A stretch of 64,000 nucleotides of DNA, from contig CAADRB010000035.1 in the NCBI GenBank assembly GCA_900708905.1, positions 455,131-519,130 on the forward strand. The letters are read 5' to 3'. The notes under the pieces were generated by a model. It was not told the origin of the DNA. It searched no databases and was given only the letters and a program-made list of their open reading frames with translations. Each line of letters begins with the position of its first letter. Position 1 is the first letter of the stretch. This document shows positions 58,301-64,000 of this stretch, one piece after another. Made by a program: the position numbers and the translations under genes. Source of the DNA: Hymenolepis diminuta. Lineage: Eukaryota > Platyhelminthes > Cestoda > Cyclophyllidea > Hymenolepididae.

Positions 58301-61300
58301 TCAATTTCCGTAGAGACAGAGGATATTTGCATAAATACCTTCCTAATCCAGAGGGTACATTTTGTATGAACCTTTTACAAGTGGTTCAATCAATCAGATT
58401 TCGAGTTCAGACATGAAATAACAATTTTGCTCTTCTAAATTGAGAAGAGCGAGTACTTGTGGAAATTATTCACGACACTTCAAATAAACAAGAAAATAGA
58501 AATCCTGGTTGCAGTCAGATACGTAATTAGGATAACTTAAACTTTAGGGTGCTTTAAATGAGACGTTTGTTTACAACACATTATCAAAACTTTTATTCCG
58601 AGTAAGAAAATTCAATCTCAGCTAACCCCTTTTAAAGCGGTCAATCTCCACTTTTACAAAGCTGCTCAGAACCCATGAAGCAGAGAGTAGAAGAGAGTCG
58701 TTTTGATCAAGGAAACAAATTTGCTTTTATGGAGTTGGGAATGTGGTAAATGATAGGCTGCCTGGGTGGACAATAATTGCAGTGACGGCTTCTCCACAGA
58801 TGGTCCAGGTGTGAGCCTGGGAATCCAATGGCTGATAATCTTGTGCATTAGACAAAGCTTGAGAATTTCATTCGAATGAATCGGAAACAAAATAACTTTT
58901 GGAGTAATTAATTTTCCTCGGTTTCCTTTATTGTTATTTTATAATTCTTTTTTCATATGCAGGCCTTAACGATGAAAAGAAACGGCAACAGATGTGTTCA
59001 TATTGTTGAATTTTCAATGAAGTCCTTTTGTAATTCCTTCAAATGTGAGAATTCTGACTGCCTTTTACATTCTGATCCTCAGAGAGTTTTCGGGAATGAT
59101 TTTTGGCCACTTCATTCCTCCACTTCTGTTTCACAGTCGTTGTGACTTGAAGTCTTATCAGCATCGGATCGTGGGTATTTAAATTAATTATTCCTAACTG
59201 AAGTGGTTTAACCTCGCAGCCGTAAGCTTATTTAGATTCTGAATCCATGTATCCTCTCTGTTAGACCTTCTATTTTTAGTGAATTCTTGTGATATCGATT
59301 CAAGCCATCACTAGGCAAGGAAGATTATCCTTCTTCATCGTCTCAATAAACATGTACCATTTACAAAATCAGCTTTTCTACCTCGATTCTCATTTAAATA
59401 CTTAGAGAGTTGAAATAAGACATCTTAACTTGACTCTCATCTCCAGATTTTGGATACTTGATCCATTATCTACAATTATATCAAAGTGTCCCTGACTATT
59501 GTGTTTATGTAATAACGTGAAAGAACTATCGGGACTACACCGATCGATTAGATGGAATAATTCAAGTCACTCATGTCGCCACATCAGTTCGGAGGTGGCA
59601 GAGAAGCCAATCCCCATTTTATTAATTAGTAACTTATGTTTATATACAAAATATTTCCTTGTTAGACGTCTGTCATGTCTCGTCGTTGGTGTCTTAGTGT
59701 GATGATCGACATCTGTTTAGGTATCAATGTACAAACACACAGCGGGACCGCCTGTGGACACTGTAGTGGAGATTTTGTCGCCAGTCAATCATTTCTAATC
59801 GCTAGGTGCTGATAGACATCTGCTGACTGTAGCAGTTTAACACATGGATGTGCTTAACACGGGCGAAGCAGCTGAGTTAGAAGAAAACCGACATTCGATA
59901 TGCTGGAGGTGAAATACGATAACTGCAACTGATTTAAACAAACACTCGAACATAAATAAAACATAAAATCATTTATATGCAAAAGTTGTCTAAAAAATCA
60001 TCCTCCAATACCTTTAAAATAACCCAAATAATCTGAAAACAATTACTATCATTAGAAACAAGTATCTCGTAGTTTGTTTGTTCAAAGCAAGTAGTTATTT
60101 TTTGCAAATTTAACAGCATTTTGAAGCCTGCCTTGAGCAAACTCCGACTGACTCAAATAAAATGAGAATAACTGTAAATCGTCTAAACTAGTATTGTTTT
60201 TAAGAAAATTAGTTTAAAAATCATCGAGAAGAATTCATTCACTATTTTAAGGGCATCTTTGGTTACATTTGAATCTCGGGACTTAAGGCGGTCAACTGTC
60301 CATTAAGTAGACATTGTATAATCCGATTCAAAAATCAAATAACTTTTCGTTACATTCTCCTTCATGCTTCACTGAACTGTATTGCTATCCGAGTTCTCTG
60401 ACTTTTTCGTGATAAAAATTGTAAAATTGCTACATCAAACAGGATTAAACATCAAATCAGGAAATCAACGATTTTATTTCAAATTCTGGTAATTGATTAG
60501 TTAACTTCAATCAGAATTAATCAGACCAGATATGCTGAATACACCGCTTTTTGTGAAAGCATATCACATTTGACACCACTTTTTATTAATCCCTGCTAAG
60601 AATTTCGGATGCACCACTATTTATGTGAAAAATTTTCATAAAATATCAGAGGTTCTGCAATTTAAATCCAAGGTTATGCCCCGATTTGTGTGTCCATTGA
60701 CTTTACATCACTGGGTAATCCAAAAGGGCTACAATCCCGGACTGAATGGTTCATTTTTTTAATAGGGCGTTAACAGTAAGGGTTGTTCTGAATAAGCATG
60801 CGAATTTTAGGGGCTCAGTTGTTTTAATGTGAGGCGGAAGTGCATCACAAGTAAACAATCAACTGGATTTACTTGGAGAGTCATTTGACGAATCTCTGAG
60901 TGAAAGTTTGTTGATTTTCTTTTGCCATGTCGTGAGTAATAATCTTGTCTAAATAGTTCAGATATTTTATTTCAAGCCTCAAATAAATCAGGAGGGGAAA
61001 AAATTCGGTTATCGTTTCAAATGAAGAATAATTTAATCAAACTGAATTGTACTGTTGAATGTTACCAATGATGTGAACATAACAATAAGATCCGAAAATT
61101 ACAGACTTGAAATCATTGTCTAACCCAGAGAGTTTCTGAACCACATTCAAAAAGTAAAAGTGAATAACTAGATGATCCAGAATTGAATTGAGGTAAAAGT
61201 GTTATTAAACAGATATTAACAGTAATGAATCATTTTTCCATTGGTCATTATTGAAAGTTGAAATTGTTTGGATTTCTACGAATGAGAGTAATAATTTCTT

Positions 61301-62849
61301 ATAGCATTCCCTTAACATTAAGCCAGAAAACACAGGTGAACTGATTAAACCGAGACGGATTATAAAATTGCAATACCTTGGGGACAAATATCATCTATTT
61401 TTCCCAAGCAGTGACCCTCTTGTATATATCGAACTGTTCAGACCCAGGCTACTGAAATGAAGACGGAGTCATCTCTTTAGAGTATTTGAGATTACAAAAG
61501 TTGGGAAATCCAGCCAACCCACCGTTAATTAATAAAGAATTAATTTATAAGAATTTGGAGATGAATGGTTGGGAACACAGTACAGAGGTAACTTCACCCC
61601 GATTTGTGAAAATGATTTTAGGCACCGTTTACGACTCTCGTGAATATAGCAAAATTGGACGAATCAATTGCATAGTAAGAGAACTGTCCGTCAGCTTGGA
61701 TGTACTTTTACGCATTCTAAGGGAGATCAATATTGAAAACATGTGTGCTAGGAAATGTTGGTAAGAAATCGATCCTGAAGTGAAGAAGAGATCGACATAG
61801 CAATGGTGACTTGAGAGTTAGTTGGTAAGAATGAAGAAAACAACAAATGGGGAGTAATTTGGTGACAACCAAAGTCATCTCCATGCAGCGATAATAGTAT
61901 TCAAAACATAACTTTTGGATTTCAAAATGCACGGATATTTACATGTTCCACAAAAGAATCCGATAAATTAAATTCTTGTAATTTAAGTTACTATTTATTT
62001 ACCAACAGCTATTTTTTTCTGTCAAACGGCGAAGTCATATATTACAGTGGGAATAACACATGAGTCCAAAATAGTACTAATTCCGTCTGAGTAAATTTTA
62101 GAAAATCAAATCATATATTAGAATCCTTTGAAATCCACAAGAAAGTTATTAATAATTACAATCATATTCTAGCAACTGACCGTTCCAATATCTTATAATA
62201 ATTTAAAACGCACTTTCACATATATGTATACATATGTATATGTCAAAATAATAAAATGAACTTGTAATTTTAGTAGTATAAGTGCACACGATACTAAGAC
62301 TCGTATTGTTTGATAAAAATTAAAACGACCCTGCAATGCGTTTAACTAAATTAAACAACAGCGAAATATCAAGCGCAGGAGCTGGGGCATGTTGAGAATG
62401 GTTAGTGCATGGAAGAACAATGAAGAGCGGACGTGTCAATTCATAATGCGCAATAGGCCCTATAATTGGAGGTTTGATTTGCCGATTAATTTAACCTTAC
62501 TTTAGAAAAGATTAATTCAAATACGATATGATTAAAGGAACAATGCGATCAAAGAATTTTAGTTTTCTTCAAAACTAACCGTCCTAATTGCTAAAAGGCT
62601 GGTTCTTCATTTCTCGACACATTAGATCAAAAGCACTATAATGATGATTTCGATTTATTGGATATTGAAGGTAGTCGTCACTTTCAAAGAGATGGCTGGA
62701 GTGAGAATAGTACGTTACTTAGAATCTCCTATTTGATGATGATTTTACACTAGGTTCCGCAGGTATTTATTGATGAAAAATGCATTGATGAATATGATGA
62801 TACAAGGCAATTACACGACTTGGAGCAACCGCAGAGCCTGCTCTATAAC
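55324..62849. other. Upstream DNA without recognisable genes
   Basis: 7.5 kb between the acceptor before exon 1 and the LTR element. It holds the family-C copy at 56933-57480 and two patches of higher GC (about 57540-57960 and 59720-59900) that I cannot assign. It could be intergenic, or an intron between a leader exon and exon 1. Open frames of up to about 90 codons (for example 61486-61764 plus) match nothing I know. Confidence 0.5.
56933..57480 (+). repeat. Dispersed repeat family C, interrupted copy upstream of the channel gene
   Basis: CTTCTAAATCTGCATATCCA, GAGCCAACTTCAAG, GAAGGCGAAAGGTGGATGAT, GAATCCTAC, then after about 230 nt of extra sequence AAAGCAGCAACTGACCTGAT. The gap relative to the copy at 22808 suggests an insertion here or a deletion there. 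A fragment of the 5' part also lies at 6245-6330. Confidence 0.6.
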
Positions 62850-63208
62850 TGTAGCGGATGCTACACCTAAGTAATCCTCCTAAGCAGTCCAAGTAACCTC
62901 TAGCAGAGTCCTCTATTATCAATTCACTCCCAAATTAGCTAAGCTATGCCCAACGTGGTAAGAACCAGAAAGATGCTCAGTGGAGAGGGTTTATTGACCA
63001 CTTCGTTGCCTTTTCATGTGTAAAAGCTTAGTCATTAAATAAAAAAACTACGCTGGGCTGCAGGGATCTTGATTGCTGATTGGTTGAGGAGGTCTCTGTA
63101 CGCACCTTCGCACTTGTTCTCAACGCGACCGGTTACATGGCCGTACTTCCCGTGGTGAGTTCTAGCGCACGTGATTCAATGGGCCCTGTTATCGTTGTGC
63201 CCCCCACA
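62850..63208 (-). mobile_element. Probable 3' LTR of a Ty3/gypsy-like retrotransposon
   Basis: Read on the minus strand, a purine-rich tract (CTAGGGGGAGAGTAC, plus 63209-63223) is immediately followed by TGTGGGGGGCACAACG and, about 359 nt on, the segment ends CATCCGCTACA. A polypurine tract abutting TGT...ACA termini is the layout of a 3' LTR. An AATAAA signal lies inside at plus 62990-62995, about 140 nt before the end. The second LTR would be beyond the right edge, so neither the LTR identity nor the target-site duplication can be confirmed here. Confidence 0.45.
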
Positions 63209-63223
63209 GTACTCTCCCCCTAG

Positions 63224-64000
63224 AGCGTTGTTAGATTGCTAAAAGGTAAAAACGCTCGATAATTAGTTAATCTACATAATCGGCCAGTCGAGAAGGAAAG
63301 TTAACTTTTCGGCCGCAACCAGTGCGAGAGAGTTCGGATCGAGACATGCAAGAAGATGGGGTGGTAGGTTAAACAGTGTCTTGGAGTGAGGGAGTGGAAG
63401 GTTGTACAGCATCTTTAGAAGAGGACTGAGCACGGGTGTTGGATGTGTGTACATTATCGGGGGATACAAAGGGGAAGGTTTAGGAAGTACAGAAATAGGG
63501 TTTGCAAGCAGTAGTTGGTGGCGATTCGGCTGCTTGATTTCCGGATTGAGATTTTCATGGATCCGTTGTCCCTTCTTTCGGCGTCTGCTCCATGCTGGAT
63601 TTTGACTTATTATTGTCTGCAAGTAGATTGTGAGTGTTGCTTTTGGTGGGACTGGGGGCCGCAATTTATGGTTGATGGCTTGAAGTTTAGCAGACGGCGA
63701 TGGAGGTCGTGAAGAGGTGGGCAAGTTGACGGGGGTCGTATTTGTCGGACTGATTCTCGTAGTCTGCTCTCTCTGTTGAAGCTATGAGGCTTAGGAACCA
63801 GCAACGGGTTAGTGTGGTTTTGATAATGTTGACGCCTTGTGATCCTTCATACTAGAAGCTGGTATTTGGAGCTTCTGTGTTGAGTGACTGATTGGGACGG
63901 TTTTTGCTGGTTCACTGCAGTGGATTTTGGCGTCTTCCTCTTTCGGTTGCCTCGTGACTTGCGGGAGGCGGCAGCATGTTCTGGCAGAAAGTCGTAACTG
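63224..64000 (-). mobile_element. Internal part of the same LTR retrotransposon (running off right edge)
   Basis: GC content jumps to around 50 percent, unlike the rest of the window. A minus-strand frame open for 150 codons (63272-63724) is rich in Pro, Ser and Leu (RPPSPSAK, PPVPPKATL, PHLLACLDPNSLAL) and ends LLDWPIM shortly before the purine tract, where the end of a gag-pol frame would be expected. No reverse transcriptase, integrase or protease motif is visible in the portion present, so the assignment rests on position and the LTR signals. Confidence 0.35.

Noticed and set aside
61486..61764. 92-codon plus-strand open frame
   Set aside because: No recognisable motif or splice context; within chance expectation for this much AT-rich sequence.
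1..64000. tRNA or rRNA genes, CRISPR arrays, prokaryotic operons
   Set aside because: None seen; the window is spliced eukaryotic DNA throughout.

Overview
The window is eukaryotic, AT-rich and intron-dominated. Essentially one gene can be read in it, on the minus strand: the alpha1 subunit of a voltage-gated calcium channel of the Cav2 (non-L-type, cacophony/CACNA1A-B-E) class. I could place 28 coding exons by hand, from an apparent start codon at 55310 down to an exon ending at 610. They join in one unbroken reading frame of 3353 nt (1117 codons plus two bases) spread over about 54.7 kb. The 3' part (domain III S6, domain IV and the C-terminus) lies to the left of the window. The organism is an invertebrate. 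Kilobase-long AT-rich introns mixed with ~80-nt introns, and the divergence from insect and vertebrate Cav2, would suit a parasitic flatworm (tapeworm or fluke), but this is an inference and the sequence does not prove it.

Layout, in order of transcription (right to left). 64000-62850: probable 3' end of a Ty3/gypsy-like LTR retrotransposon, minus orientation, running off the right edge. 62850-55324: non-coding upstream DNA with one dispersed repeat copy. 55310-52380: exons 1-2 (N-terminus and domain I S1), separated by a minor-spliceosome AT-AC intron. 47519-36091: exons 3-7 (rest of domain I with its selectivity glutamate). 33685-30971: exons 8-11 (I-II linker with beta-subunit/G-beta-gamma binding motif). 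29389-11116: exons 12-18 (domain II). 10301-7617: exons 19-22 (short II-III loop). 5965-610: exons 23-28 (domain III S1 to pore loop).

Two introns carry diagnostic U12-type signals: intron 1 (ATATCCTTTT ... TTCCTTAAC ... AC) and intron 17 in domain II S6 (GTATCCTTTT ... TTCCTTAAT ... AG). For intron 1 the U12 reading is the only one that joins the exons in frame. At least three families of degenerate dispersed repeats (called A, B and C here) sit in the introns and upstream DNA, some in opposing orientations. Two open stretches with good splice acceptors inside introns 1 and 2 remain unexplained. No tRNA, rRNA, CRISPR or prokaryotic-type feature was seen.
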